Shown here: piece after piece, positions 16,209-25,609 of the stretch
How positions within the stretch are numbered: the first letter of the stretch is position 1
Layout: each line of letters opens with the position of its first letter
The notes under the pieces: generated by a model
What the model was told of the DNA's origin: nothing
Database searches by the model: none
What the model saw: the letters and a program-made list of their open reading frames with translations, nothing else
Source of the DNA: Hyphomicrobiaceae bacterium
GTDB taxonomy: Bacteria > Pseudomonadota > Alphaproteobacteria > Rhizobiales > Hyphomicrobiaceae
NCBI GenBank assembly: GCA_016793635.1
Contig: JAEUMD010000009.1
Coordinates: 1 to 64,000 of the forward strand
DNA length: 64,000 nt
Reading direction: 5' to 3'
Position numbers and translations under genes: made by a program

Positions 16209-17153
16209 ATGACGCAGCAGCGCCTCGTCGCCGATGTGGGTGGCACCAACGTGCGTTTCGCTGCGGCGGATGCCGCGGGCAACCTGCGTCGTGTCGCATC
16301 CTATCGGGTTGCCGCCTTCGCGTCCTTCGCCGATGCGCTCGAAGACTACCTGCGTGCACAATCGCCAGAGGGAACCTTCACTTCATGCGCCATCGGCGCA
16401 GCGGGTCCCGTCGAAAACGGCATCGTGGATCTCACCAACCATCCGTGGCGCATAACCGCCGACGAGACCTCCGCACGACTAGGAGGCATCGCGACCACGG
16501 TCTGCAACGATCTCGAGGCCGTTGCCGCGGCACTGCCCTATCTGAACAACGGCGACGTTACCTTGCTCGGCCCATGCCGCACGACGCGCCCGGAGCACCG
16601 CACGATGCTCGCCGTCAACGTCGGCACGGGCTTCGGAGCCTCTACGGCGTTGCTGCGCGGCGGCGCATGGTGGACAGTGCCGAGCGAGGCCGGCCACATA
16701 TCGCTCGGCGCATGGGACGTTGCAGAGCGCGAGTGGATGGAGCCCAACGCAACCGTCGAAAGCGTACTTTCGGGAAGAGGTATCGCCGCGCTCTACGCTC
16801 GGCTCGCGGGTAGCCCGAACGGTATGCCCCCCACGCTCCCCGTTCGGCGGAGCGACGACAGCCGGGAGGCCGCAGCAATCGATTCCATCTCTCGGCTACT
16901 CGGACGCGTCGCGGGCGATCTCGCGCTCGCGACGGCGGCGTGGGGCGGGGTTTATCTCTGCGGCAGCGTTACCCTCGCCTGGTCTGCTATTGCCGATCCG
17001 GCGCCATTCCGCGAGGCTTTCGAGTCCAAAGGTCCCATGCGCGAACGCTTACAGCACGTGGCAACGGGCGTCATCGTCCGGCCCAACATCGCGCTGTATG
17101 GCCTTGCGAAGATGCAGGTCGAATCCATGCACTCGGCCACGATCGCGCGATGA
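16209..17153 (+). CDS. glk: Glucokinase
   Basis: ATP-dependent phosphorylation of glucose to glucose 6-phosphate. 314 residues from the ATG at 16209, whose product MTQQRLVADVGGTNVRFA aligns directly with E. coli Glk. An upstream ATG at 16170 overlaps the otsA stop and would add 13 residues. Features: phosphate-binding DVGGTNVRF, FTSCAIGAAGPVENG, the catalytic region CNDLEAVA (Asp), VNVGTGFGAS, and a C-terminal VYLCGSVT. As the last gene of the trehalose set it would supply the acceptor for OtsA or rescue glucose released by the GH15 enzyme. Confidence 0.92.
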   Translation: MTQQRLVADVGGTNVRFAAADAAGNLRRVASYRVAAFASFADALEDYLRAQSPEGTFTSCAIGAAGPVENGIVDLTNHPWRITADETSARLGGIATTVCNDLEAVAAALPYLNNGDVTLLGPCRTTRPEHRTMLAVNVGTGFGASTALLRGGAWWTVPSEAGHISLGAWDVAEREWMEPNATVESVLSGRGIAALYARLAGSPNGMPPTLPVRRSDDSREAAAIDSISRLLGRVAGDLALATAAWGGVYLCGSVTLAWSAIADPAPFREAFESKGPMRERLQHVATGVIVRPNIALYGLAKMQVESMHSATIAR

Positions 17154-17945
17154 CCGAAGCGGCGGCCCATGCTGGCACGGACTGATCTGTTGCCATGGGC
17201 ACGCTCAATCAGCCCGGTCTGCCCTCAAAGCAGACGAGACAAAGGGCCTATGTCGCCCCGCGCACGCCTCGGACGAGATGCCTCGGACTTGAACGGCGCC
17301 GTTCCCGGTGGGAGAGTTCATCCCAGTGCCTTTCGCACATGATATGCCCACGTCAACTGTGGCTGTTGCCTTGATTGGGTTCCTATTCCGGCCATGTACG
17401 GCGAACCTCCGACGATGAACCGCGGTGCGAGGCACTCCCAACATCGTCGGCGGCGGTCAACGTTCCATACGCTGATAACGAGACGATCACGGAGTGAGAG
17501 CCCGAAGCCAAGAGGTGGATTGACAAGACGGGCCGGCGCAGAATCTCCACAGGCACCGGGGAACTCTCCGCCATCAAGCGCGACGGGGCCGGCACTGCAA
17601 AGGCCATGCACGCCGACATCGGCGACTTCAAAGACCTCGGCGATACGAGCGTGCACCTCACTCTGTCTCAAGTGGCGAACGTGACCGCACCGACCTGAGT
17701 ATGCCGCTCGAACAGGCCATGGTACGCCCCCTCGCGCCGCAGCCCCGGCAACGTCGGCTCCCGTGACAATTGTTCCGCGATCACCCGGCATCGGATCGCT
17801 TTTGTGTGCCTTTCCCTCGCGGGTTGACGCGCGTCGGCGATAATGCCGACGGATTGGCCCGCAAGTGATCGGATGCTTGCGCGCGAGGGTGGACGGATGA
17901 AGGCACTCATGGCATGAGCCAAGGCGACGGACTTCGGAGAGCCTC
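17154..17945. other. Mostly gene-free spacer between glk and the P-type ATPase
   Basis: About 790 bases. The only protein-like stretch is the short fragment at 17498-17698, described separately. Other open frames here are Arg/Ser-rich and unconvincing. The ATPase promoter must lie in the right part. I see no clear FNR or sigma-70 match. Confidence 0.4.
17498..17698 (+). pseudogene. Possible gene remnant
   Basis: A 66-codon stretch that reads as plausible protein: WIDKTGRRRISTGTG..., then MHADIGDFKDLGDTSVHLTL and a TGA stop. In the same frame, directly before it, an in-frame TGA (17495-17497) interrupts another protein-like stretch, VNVPYADNETITE. No start codon with a ribosome-binding site is evident except the internal ATG of MHADIG. 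It may be a decayed gene or a small unrecognised CDS. I cannot name the family. Confidence 0.25.
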
Positions 17946-20699
17946 GTGCAAGACGAAAATTCCCGCGCGATCCGCTGGCATACGAGCGACACCGCCGATG
18001 CGCTTTCGGCTCTCGAGAGTAGCCCCTCGGGACTGACCAGTGAGGAGGCAGGGCGTCGTCTGGAGCGCTATGGCGCCAACGCGCTCCCTGCGGCGCGCGC
18101 CCGCAGCATCTGGCGACGCCTGCTTGAGCAGATCGACAACGTGCTGATCTATGTCTTGCTCGCTTCCGCAGTCGTGACCGCGTTTCTCGGCCATGTGACC
18201 GATACGGCGGTGATCGTGGGCGTGGTGGTGCTCAATGCATTGATTGGCTTTATCCAGGAAGGTCGAGCCGAGGCGGCGCTCGACGCCATTCGCGGCATGA
18301 TCAGCCCGCGTGCCGCCGTCATTCGCGATGGGCACCGCATCGCCATCGACGCCAGCGCGATCGTACCGGGCGACATCCTCGTGATCGAACCTGGAGACCG
18401 CATTGGCGCGGATGTTCGCATCCTCACGGCACGCAACCTGAAAATCGACGAAGCAATTCTCACCGGCGAGTCCGTTCCAGTTCTGAAATCGGTCAAATCG
18501 GTCGGCGACGCAGCGTCTCTTGGCGACCGCCGGTCGATGGGCTACTCAGGCACGCTCGTCACCGCCGGGCAAGGCACGGGCCTCGTCGTCGCCACCGGCA
18601 TTGATACCGAGCTCGGGCGTATCAGCGCCCTCATGCAGCGCGTCGAGCAGCTCGAGACGCCGCTGCTCCGTCAGATGAACATTTTCGCGCGCCAACTCAC
18701 CGCCGCGATCCTTGCGCTCTCCGCTGTCACCTTTGCATTCGCCGTCCTCGTCCGCAGCTATCCCGCGGACTATGCCTTCATGGCCGTCGTCGGCATGGCC
18801 GTCGCGGCGATCCCCGAAGGTCTACCGGCAGTCATGAGCATCACGCTTGCAATCGGCGTGACACGCATGGCATCGCGCCACGCCATCATCCGCCGCCTTC
18901 CCGCGGTCGAGACACTCGGCTCGGTGTCCACCATCTGCACCGACAAGACCGGAACGCTCACTCGCAACGAAATGACGGTCACGCGATGCGTCGCCGCCCG
19001 GCGCGTCTTCGACATCGACGGCGTGGGTTATGAGCCGCGCGGACGGGTGAGCAGCGCGGGAGAGGACATCGGCGGAGATACCGCGGCGACCGCACTCGAC
19101 CGCATCGCGCTCACATCTCTGCTCTGCAACGATGCACGTCTGCGCGAGGTCGACGGGGCGTGGGTGATCCTCGGCGACCCGATGGAAGGCGCCCTGCTGA
19201 CCTTCGCCGCCAAGCTCGGCTACAACCGCCGCACGCTCGAGGCCGCGATGCCGCGCGTCGACGTAACGCCGTTCGACGCTGCGCATCGCTACATGGCGAC
19301 ACTGCATATGGTCGAAAATGACGCTCCTCTCATACTCGTCAAGGGCGCTCCGGAAGCGGTGATCGGCATGTGCGCGACCGAGGCAGCTCACACATGCGCG
19401 CACCCCATCGACGCGGACTTCTGGCATGCGGCGGTCGATGCAATGGCGCGCGACGGCCGCCGCGTTCTCGCGCTCGCGTCCGCAAGCTGTGCCCCCGGCA
19501 CCTGCGATCTTGATCCCGCCCATCTCCGCGGCCGGCTGCAACTGGATGGGTTGGTCGGATTGATCGATCCGCCGCGGCAGGAGGCCGTCGCCGCCGTTGC
19601 TGAATGCCTCGGCGCCGGCATCTCGGTGAAGATGATCACCGGCGATCACGCGGCGACAGCGGCGGCGATCGCCGCAAGCCTCGGCTTGCCGAACCCACAT
19701 GTCGTGCAGACCGGTGCAGATCTCGACAAGCTGGACGAAGCGGCCTTCGCGGCCACCGTCGCCGAGGCCAACGTGTTCGCGCGGACCAGCCCCGAGCACA
19801 AGCTCAAGCTGGTACAGGCTCTTCAGGCGCAAGGCTCTGTGGTCGCCATGACCGGAGACGGCGTCAACGACGCACCGGCGCTGAAACGCGCCGACGTCGG
19901 CGTGGCCATGGGCAAGAACGGCACGGAGGCTGCGAAGGAAGCAGCCGACATGGTGCTCGCCGACGACAACTTCGCCTCCATCGTCGCGGCCGTCCGCGAG
20001 GGGCGCACGGTCTACGACAACCTGACGAAGGTGATCGGCTGGACCTTGCCGACCAACGGTGGCGAGACGCTGCTTGTCGTCACTGCGATCCTGCTCGGCG
20101 TTACCTTGCCCATGACGCCTTTACAGATGCTCTGGATCAACATGATCACGGCTGTCGGCCTCGGGCTGATCCTTGCGTTCGAGCCGGCCGAGGACGGCAT
20201 CATGCAGCGCACGCCGCGACGCACGGACGAGCCGATCCTGTCCGGCTTTCTGCTCTGGCGCGTCATCTTCGTCTCGGTGCTGTTCTGCGCCGGCGTCTTC
20301 GCGGTATTCCACTGGTCACTGAGCCGCGGCATGGATGTCGCCGGCGCCCGCACCATGGTAGTAAATACCGTCGTCGTGATGGAAATCTTCTACCTGTTCT
20401 CGATCCGCTACCTGCATGGTGCCTCGCTCACCTGGCAAGGCATCGTCGGCACCAGGGCGGTCCTGATCGGCGTCGGCAGCATCGTTCTGCTCCAGCTCGC
20501 CTTCACCTACTTGCCGATGTTTCAGCGCCTGTTCGACACACGGCCGGTCGCTATCGACGACGGCGTCGCCGTCATCGCATGCGGCATCCTACTTTTGCTC
20601 ATCCTGGAAATTGAGAAGTGGCTGCGGGCAATCTGGTTTCCAGCGCCACCGCGACCGCGTGACGCCGGACATGGCCAATCCTTACACACGCCAGAATAA
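17946..20699 (+). CDS. Cation-transporting P-type ATPase (P2-type)
   Basis: Inner-membrane pump of 917 residues. N-terminal cation-ATPase domain, TM1-2 near residues 60-100, actuator domain with ILTGESVPV, TM4 with AIPEGLPAVMSIT (the PEGL ion-binding segment of P2A/Ca-type pumps), phosphorylation site CTDKTGTLTRNEMTV, nucleotide domain KGAPEAV, hinge MTGDGVNDAPALKRADVGVAMG, and four to six C-terminal TMs. The GTG start at 17946 follows CGGAGAG. Ca2+, Mn2+ or Mg2+ are all possible and the sequence alone does not settle the ion. It is not part of an obvious operon, and nepR follows 165 bases downstream on the same strand. Confidence 0.92.
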   Translation: MQDENSRAIRWHTSDTADALSALESSPSGLTSEEAGRRLERYGANALPAARARSIWRRLLEQIDNVLIYVLLASAVVTAFLGHVTDTAVIVGVVVLNALIGFIQEGRAEAALDAIRGMISPRAAVIRDGHRIAIDASAIVPGDILVIEPGDRIGADVRILTARNLKIDEAILTGESVPVLKSVKSVGDAASLGDRRSMGYSGTLVTAGQGTGLVVATGIDTELGRISALMQRVEQLETPLLRQMNIFARQLTAAILALSAVTFAFAVLVRSYPADYAFMAVVGMAVAAIPEGLPAVMSITLAIGVTRMASRHAIIRRLPAVETLGSVSTICTDKTGTLTRNEMTVTRCVAARRVFDIDGVGYEPRGRVSSAGEDIGGDTAATALDRIALTSLLCNDARLREVDGAWVILGDPMEGALLTFAAKLGYNRRTLEAAMPRVDVTPFDAAHRYMATLHMVENDAPLILVKGAPEAVIGMCATEAAHTCAHPIDADFWHAAVDAMARDGRRVLALASASCAPGTCDLDPAHLRGRLQLDGLVGLIDPPRQEAVAAVAECLGAGISVKMITGDHAATAAAIAASLGLPNPHVVQTGADLDKLDEAAFAATVAEANVFARTSPEHKLKLVQALQAQGSVVAMTGDGVNDAPALKRADVGVAMGKNGTEAAKEAADMVLADDNFASIVAAVREGRTVYDNLTKVIGWTLPTNGGETLLVVTAILLGVTLPMTPLQMLWINMITAVGLGLILAFEPAEDGIMQRTPRRTDEPILSGFLLWRVIFVSVLFCAGVFAVFHWSLSRGMDVAGARTMVVNTVVVMEIFYLFSIRYLHGASLTWQGIVGTRAVLIGVGSIVLLQLAFTYLPMFQRLFDTRPVAIDDGVAVIACGILLLLILEIEKWLRAIWFPAPPRPRDAGHGQSLHTPE

Positions 20700-20864
20700 A
20701 GGCGCGTAGAGTAGCGCTGTCACAGAAAGTGTAAGGCGATCGATATTCTGATGGTATAAATTGCGTGCAGGCGAGAGCCCTATCGAACACCTCGCGAGCG
20801 CTGTACGGACAAGGTCGCGCCGCAGAAGCGAAATGAACCGAACAGAAATCGACGAAGACGAGCG

Positions 20865-21113
20865 ATGAGTGGCGACGAGGCAGTGAAAACGTTGGGCTCG
20901 ACGAACGGCGAAAGCGGCGACACAGCTTCGCCTTCTGCGGCACACGGTGACGAGGCGCCGTCTGCCGTCCTCAGCGCCGAAGCTACAGAAGCGATCGCGG
21001 TTGGCTTGCGGGAGGTTTATGCCGAGTTGCTGAACGCCCCGCTGCCTGATCGTTTCTCGAAACTGCTGGCAGAACTGACCAACGCGGAAGATGTGTCGAA
21101 AAAGAAGGTTTGA
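20865..21113 (+). CDS. nepR: NepR-family anti-sigma factor
   Basis: 82 residues. The second half, AIAVGLREVYAELLNAPLPD then RFSKLLAELTNAED, matches the NepR signature (two short helices, hxxxLRxxYxxhhxxPhPDRFxxLLxxL). NepR sequesters the general-stress sigma factor EcfG until phosphorylated PhyR binds it. The N-terminal half is Ser/Gly/Glu-rich and probably disordered. nepR is normally beside ecfG and phyR. Here it stands alone between the P-type ATPase and convergent rodA. An 11-codon frame (ATG at 20833, MNRTEIDEDER) ends in the TGA that overlaps the nepR ATG, possibly coupling translation. No GGAAC-N17-CGTT promoter was found upstream. Confidence 0.8.
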   Translation: MSGDEAVKTLGSTNGESGDTASPSAAHGDEAPSAVLSAEATEAIAVGLREVYAELLNAPLPDRFSKLLAELTNAEDVSKKKV

Positions 21114-21133
21114 ATAACGCAACTGCACCGGGG

Positions 21134-22288
21134 TCAAATCAGCGGCCCGATTTCGTCGCGCTCGGGAATGTCACTCCCGTGGACCAGCCCGGACATCGCC
21201 AGGCCCATGGTCGCCATCAGACTGAGCATCGCCGTACCCCCGTAGGACACCAGCGGCAGCGGCACGCCGACCACCGGAACGAGCCCTGTCGCCATAGCGA
21301 TGTTCACCAACGTGTACGTGGCGAACGAGACGCTGAACCCGGCTGTTACGAGGCGTGTGAACGTTGCCGGCGCGCGGGCGCTCCGCAACAGCGTGAGCGC
21401 GATCAAGGCGACGACGAACCCCATTAGAACGAGAGCGCCGATGAAGCCCCACTCCTCGGCGAACATCGTGAACGCGAAGTCGGTGTGCTTCTCGGGCAGG
21501 AAGTCGAGCCGGCTCTGCGTTCCCATCATGAAGCCTTTGCCCTCCACTCCGCCCGAGCCGAGCGCGATCTTCGACTGCGCGATGTGATAGCCGGCACCGA
21601 GCGGGTCCAACTCGGGATCGAGGAACACCTCGATGCGGCGGCGCTGATAATCGTGCAGATGGTGCCATCCGAACGGCAGCAGGGCGAGAAGCGCCAAGCC
21701 GCCGAGTGCGAAGTGATGCCAGGCCACGCCAGCGAGAAACATCGTCGCCACGCCGATCACCGCGCACAACACCGCCGAGCCGAGGTCCGGCTGGCGGAAA
21801 TTGAGCATCACCGGCAGCGCGATCATGACGAGCGGCGGGAGCATCCAGCGCAGTCGCGAAACTCGCTCGGGCGCCAGCCAATGGTAATAGCGGGCGAGCG
21901 CGGCGATCAGCGCCAGCTTCATGATCTCAGAAGGCTGGAATGATATGCCAGCGAGCGTAATCCAGCGACGCGCGCCGAGAGCCTCATTACCAAGTATGGG
22001 TACCAGTGCGAGCGCTGCGAGAGCCAATCCATAAAAGGGGTAACTGAGCCTCAGCCACACCGCCGGCGGAACAAAAGCCATGGCAATCACAAGTGCCACA
22101 CCGAGCAGGAAACGCAACGCATGGCGCTCCGCCCAGGGCTGGAACGATCCATCCGCTACGGAGTACAGCGTCGCGGTTCCGATCACCGCGAGCGCGGCTG
22201 CGAACGACAGCATGAGCCAATCGATCCGCATCAGCTTCGCGCCGAACGACGGCGACCTGCGCCAGCTCGCTTCAGCCCCGCGTCTCAT
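21134..22288 (-). CDS. rodA: Rod-shape-determining glycosyltransferase RodA (SEDS family)
   Basis: Polymerises lipid II into glycan strands in the elongasome together with PBP2. 384 residues with about ten transmembrane segments. SEDS hallmarks: GARRWITLAGISFQPSEIMKL, NFRQPDLGSA (containing the essential Asp region), GSGGVEGKGFMMGTQSRLDF, FLPEKHTDFAFTMFAEEWGF and GLVPVVGVPLPLVSYGGTAML. The ATG overlaps the mrdA stop (ATGA). Convergent with nepR, 20 bases apart. Confidence 0.96.
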   Translation of the reverse strand: MRRGAEASWRRSPSFGAKLMRIDWLMLSFAAALAVIGTATLYSVADGSFQPWAERHALRFLLGVALVIAMAFVPPAVWLRLSYPFYGLALAALALVPILGNEALGARRWITLAGISFQPSEIMKLALIAALARYYHWLAPERVSRLRWMLPPLVMIALPVMLNFRQPDLGSAVLCAVIGVATMFLAGVAWHHFALGGLALLALLPFGWHHLHDYQRRRIEVFLDPELDPLGAGYHIAQSKIALGSGGVEGKGFMMGTQSRLDFLPEKHTDFAFTMFAEEWGFIGALVLMGFVVALIALTLLRSARAPATFTRLVTAGFSVSFATYTLVNIAMATGLVPVVGVPLPLVSYGGTAMLSLMATMGLAMSGLVHGSDIPERDEIGPLI

Positions 22289-24138
22289 CTGCTCGCTCCG
22301 CCGCTGCCCGCGGACGCCAGGCTGATGGGAGGTCGTGCCGCAGGGTCGCGCCCAAGTGCATCGGCCATGATGGCGCTTGCCAGTGGCGCCGCGACGCTTC
22401 CCCCACTGCCGCCGTGCTCGACGATGACAGCGACTGCATAACGCGGCGCCTCCGCCGGGGCATACGCGACGAACAGAGCATGATCGGTGAGCTCCCACGC
22501 CAGCGCGCCATCCCTACGCCGCGCAGAAGCCCTGCTCACCTGCGCGGTTCCCGTCTTTCCGGCGACGGTCACTCCCCCTTCTTCAAGCTGTGCGCGGCGT
22601 GCCGTGCCACCTCCATCGTTCACGGCCGCCACCATACCGCGACGCACGAGCTCGAGTGCGCCGCCGTCGAGGCCGAGCGACGCCGGCGCGCCGGCGGCGC
22701 ATTCCGCGCTCAAGCAGAGGCGCGGCATCACAGCGCGACCCGTCGCGATCCTTGCCGTCATCACCGCGAGTTGCAGCGGCGTAGCGAGTACGTAACCCTG
22801 CCCGATCGCTGCGTGTAGCGTTTCGCCCGGATACCATGACCTGCCGAGCGCGCCGATCTTCCAGTCGCGATCGGGAACCACACCGGCACGACCCGCAGGC
22901 AGTCCACACTCGAACGCCTGTCCGATGCCGAGGCGACGCGCCATCGCGGCGATGCGGTCGATGCCGACGCGGTGCGCCAGCTCATAGAAGTGGACGTCGC
23001 AACTCTCGCGCAATGCGCCGACGAGATCGAGCCGGCCGTGTCCGCCGCGGTTCCAGCAGCGGTAGACCTGTCCGCCGAGAGCGTACGATCCGTGGCACAC
23101 GATGCGCTGGCGGTAATCCGTGACGCCGGCCTCGAGCGCCGCCAACGCCGTCACCATCTTGAACGTCGAGCCGGGCGGATATTGCCCCGCCGTGGCCCGA
23201 TCGAGCATGGGGTCGTCCTTCGCCCCCGCGAGGCGGCGCCAGTCCTGCACGCTCATGCCATCGACGATTGCCGATGGATCGAACCCGGGCACGGATACCA
23301 TCGCCACCACGTCGCCGCCCCTGACATCCAGCACCACGGCCGCGGCGCATCGCTCGCCCGCAAGGTGGGCCGCCACCTTTTCCTGCAGCACCCAGTCGAT
23401 CGTCGATACGACATCCGAGCCCGACACGGCCTCGATGCGTTCGATCTCGCCGATGATGCGGCCCTTGGCATCGACCTCGAGTTTCACGCGGCCAGATTTT
23501 CCCGCCAGCGACGGGTTCATGTAGCGCTCGAGCCCGCTAAGACCGCCGCGAATCCACGGCATCCGCAACATCGGATCGTCGTCGATCGCTACCTGCTCGA
23601 CATGGCCGACATGGCCGACGATGTGCCCCGTACCGCTGCCTTTGGGGTAGATCCTTCGCTCAGCGAGCTCGGTCGAGACCCCGGGAAGTTGCGGCGCGAG
23701 CAGGCCGATCGACGCCACGTCCTCGAACGCAAGGTCGGACGCGAGGATCATCGGCTCGTTGGGGCGCTGCCGTCGAGCGCGGGCGATCAACCTGTCGATC
23801 TCGCGCTCATCGAGCGGCACGACACGCGCGACCAGCCGCAGGACCGCCTCGGGATCGCGCGCGAGCGCCGGAGTAAACGTGGCGCGAAACGCCTCCTCGC
23901 CGCCTGCAAGCACGACGCCGGTCCGATCCACTATCCGTCCACGGCGGGGCGGCGGCACGATCTGCGTGCTGATGCGGTTCGTATCGGCGAGTTGGCCGTA
24001 ACGACTCTCGTCCTTCACCTGGATCTGATAGAGCCGCGCCGCCAGCGCCGCGAAGCCCGCGAGCTGCACGCTACCTACGATGAGAGCACGGCGCGTGAAC
24101 ATGCGCGCCTGGAACCGTGCCTTCTCGTCCGGGGTCAC
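22285..24138 (-). CDS. mrdA: Penicillin-binding protein 2 (elongasome transpeptidase)
   Basis: Periplasmic DD-transpeptidase anchored by one N-terminal TM (about residues 15-37). 617 residues. The PBP dimer domain (RRGRIVDRTG onwards) is followed by the transpeptidase: active-site PPGSTFKM (SxxK), SCD in LRESCDVHFYELA (SxN equivalent), and AGKTGTAQ (KTG). The GTG start at 24136-24138 is preceded by GGGGAGG located in the end of mreD, with three bases between the genes. Works with RodA encoded immediately downstream. Confidence 0.96.
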   Translation of the reverse strand: MTPDEKARFQARMFTRRALIVGSVQLAGFAALAARLYQIQVKDESRYGQLADTNRISTQIVPPPRRGRIVDRTGVVLAGGEEAFRATFTPALARDPEAVLRLVARVVPLDEREIDRLIARARRQRPNEPMILASDLAFEDVASIGLLAPQLPGVSTELAERRIYPKGSGTGHIVGHVGHVEQVAIDDDPMLRMPWIRGGLSGLERYMNPSLAGKSGRVKLEVDAKGRIIGEIERIEAVSGSDVVSTIDWVLQEKVAAHLAGERCAAAVVLDVRGGDVVAMVSVPGFDPSAIVDGMSVQDWRRLAGAKDDPMLDRATAGQYPPGSTFKMVTALAALEAGVTDYRQRIVCHGSYALGGQVYRCWNRGGHGRLDLVGALRESCDVHFYELAHRVGIDRIAAMARRLGIGQAFECGLPAGRAGVVPDRDWKIGALGRSWYPGETLHAAIGQGYVLATPLQLAVMTARIATGRAVMPRLCLSAECAAGAPASLGLDGGALELVRRGMVAAVNDGGGTARRAQLEEGGVTVAGKTGTAQVSRASARRRDGALAWELTDHALFVAYAPAEAPRYAVAVIVEHGGSGGSVAAPLASAIMADALGRDPAARPPISLASAGSGGASR

Positions 24139-24141
24139 GCC

Positions 24142-24666
24142 TCAACCTCCCCGAACGAGCGAGCGGACACCGTCGTCTTGCGCGTTTGGCTCGAGCACGC
24201 CGATGAACCCCGCGACGAAGGGATAGGCAAGTGACGAGATCAGCGCGGCGAGTGCCGGTGCCACGACATCGACGCGCTCAAGCGCGTAGAGCGAAGCCAA
24301 CCCCCACGCTGTCAACGCCAGGGCGATCACCGCGACGAGGTAACGCAAAAAACGTTGCGTCGAACCATTCTCGCTGCTGGCCCGGCGGGTCTCGCGAAAG
24401 AGCGCGGCGAGAACAAAGGCCAACAAGTAGATCATGGCCCAATAGCCGAGTGGACCTTGGCCCGTCACGTCCATGGTGAGCCCACAGGCGAAAGCAATCC
24501 ACTCTGGCACCGCGCTGCGGCGTCGCACATTCCAGGAGAACAGCATGGCCGCTACCAACAACGGCGCGACGAGCCGAGCATCAAACCCGGTGCCCCAAGG
24601 CAACGCCGCTATCAGCGTTCCGACCACGAGCGTCAGCGAAGGAACAACGATCCGCAACACATTCAT
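24142..24666 (-). CDS. mreD: Rod-shape-determining protein MreD
   Basis: 174-residue inner-membrane protein with about five hydrophobic segments (for example VPSLTLVVGTLIAALPW and YWAMIYLLAFVLAALF). Sequence conservation in MreD is low. The call rests on the size, topology, the G-x-L-D/T-x-x-G-Q-G-P-L-G-like segment (CGLTMDVTGQGPLGYW) and its position between mreC and mrdA. The ATG overlaps the mreC stop. Confidence 0.9.
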   Translation of the reverse strand: MNVLRIVVPSLTLVVGTLIAALPWGTGFDARLVAPLLVAAMLFSWNVRRRSAVPEWIAFACGLTMDVTGQGPLGYWAMIYLLAFVLAALFRETRRASSENGSTQRFLRYLVAVIALALTAWGLASLYALERVDVVAPALAALISSLAYPFVAGFIGVLEPNAQDDGVRSLVRGG

Positions 24667-25577
24667 GGCTGCTCTCCCGGCTTGGCCAGTGGCGGCTTGC
24701 CGGCGAGCTCCCGGCGTGCTCGTGCCGGCGACGCCGCATCGGTGAGATCGAGCGTGGGGGTCTCGAAGAACATGACGATCACGTAGTCGAGTGCATCGGT
24801 ATTGGCGTGCAAACGCACCCGCGGCCCTTCGCCGGACGCGATCACCTCGCCGACGCGCAGCCCACGCGGGAACAGACCGCCGACGCCCGACGTCACGACC
24901 GCATCGCCGGCTTTGATCTCCGTACCCTGGCCGACATGCTGGAGGCGCGGCATGCCCCGCCCATCTCCCGCCATGATGGCCCGCACCGACGAAGCTCCCA
25001 CCTGCACGGGTATCCGGCTCGCCTGATCGGTGGCGAGAAGCAACCGTGCCGACGCTTCACCCGCATCGACGATACGTCCGACGAGGCCATCGGCATTGAC
25101 GACGGGGAAGCCGGCTTTGAGACCGTGCGAACGTCCCGCCGCGACGATCGCACTGTAGGTGAACGTGCCGGTCGACATCGCTACCACGCGCGCCGTCACG
25201 AACGGAACCACAGGTTCGGGTACGAGCCGGCTGGCGTGGGCCAGATCGCCGAAGCGCCGCTCGAGTTCGCCCGCGCGCCGCTTCCAGCTCTCGAGCTCCT
25301 GCAGCTCGCGCTTCAACCGCTCGTGGTCCTCCGCCGCGTCGAGCTGCTGGCCGAGTCGCCCGGCAAGCGTCTTCAGCGGCGCGACCGCCGCCGCCGTCAT
25401 CGACAGAGCTGGCGCCAGCGCGTCGGTCAGATGCCCGCGAAGAACGCGGACGTAGCTGTGCTCGAGACGGCTCAACACCATGAGGCCTGCCGACACGAGA
25501 AGGAGAACGCCCATCAGCACGCCGAACCTGGGCCTGCCGCCCTCACGCCCCGTCAGAAGAAAGCTGTCGTCATGCAT
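24663..25577 (-). CDS. mreC: Rod-shape-determining protein MreC
   Basis: Periplasmic scaffold linking MreB to the PBP2/RodA synthase. 304 residues: one TM near residues 20-38 (FGVLMGVLLLVSAGLMVL), a coiled-coil dimerisation helix about 75-110 (EDHERLKRELQELESWKRRA), then beta-barrel domains with VNADGLVGRIVDAGEASARL and GDAVVTSGVGGLFPRGLRVG, both typical of MreC. The C-terminal tail is Pro/Ala/Lys-rich. 32 bases downstream of mreB. Confidence 0.95.
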   Translation of the reverse strand: MHDDSFLLTGREGGRPRFGVLMGVLLLVSAGLMVLSRLEHSYVRVLRGHLTDALAPALSMTAAAVAPLKTLAGRLGQQLDAAEDHERLKRELQELESWKRRAGELERRFGDLAHASRLVPEPVVPFVTARVVAMSTGTFTYSAIVAAGRSHGLKAGFPVVNADGLVGRIVDAGEASARLLLATDQASRIPVQVGASSVRAIMAGDGRGMPRLQHVGQGTEIKAGDAVVTSGVGGLFPRGLRVGEVIASGEGPRVRLHANTDALDYVIVMFFETPTLDLTDAASPARARRELAGKPPLAKPGEQP

Positions 25578-25609
25578 CGGGTGTTTCCGGATCGCTCACG
25601 GCCTGCCCG

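Noticed and set aside
17205..17992. Minus-strand gene upstream of the P-type ATPase
   Set aside because: Would overlap the ATPase start. Composition is unlike real genes here, and the plus-strand fragment reads better.
20700..20864. EcfG-type promoter (GGAAC-N17-CGTT) upstream of nepR
   Set aside because: No GGAAC with a CGTT at the right distance is present. The same search before otsB also failed.
22972..24234. Plus-strand frame of 420 codons opposite mrdA
   Set aside because: Shadow. mrdA shows all PBP motifs on the other strand.
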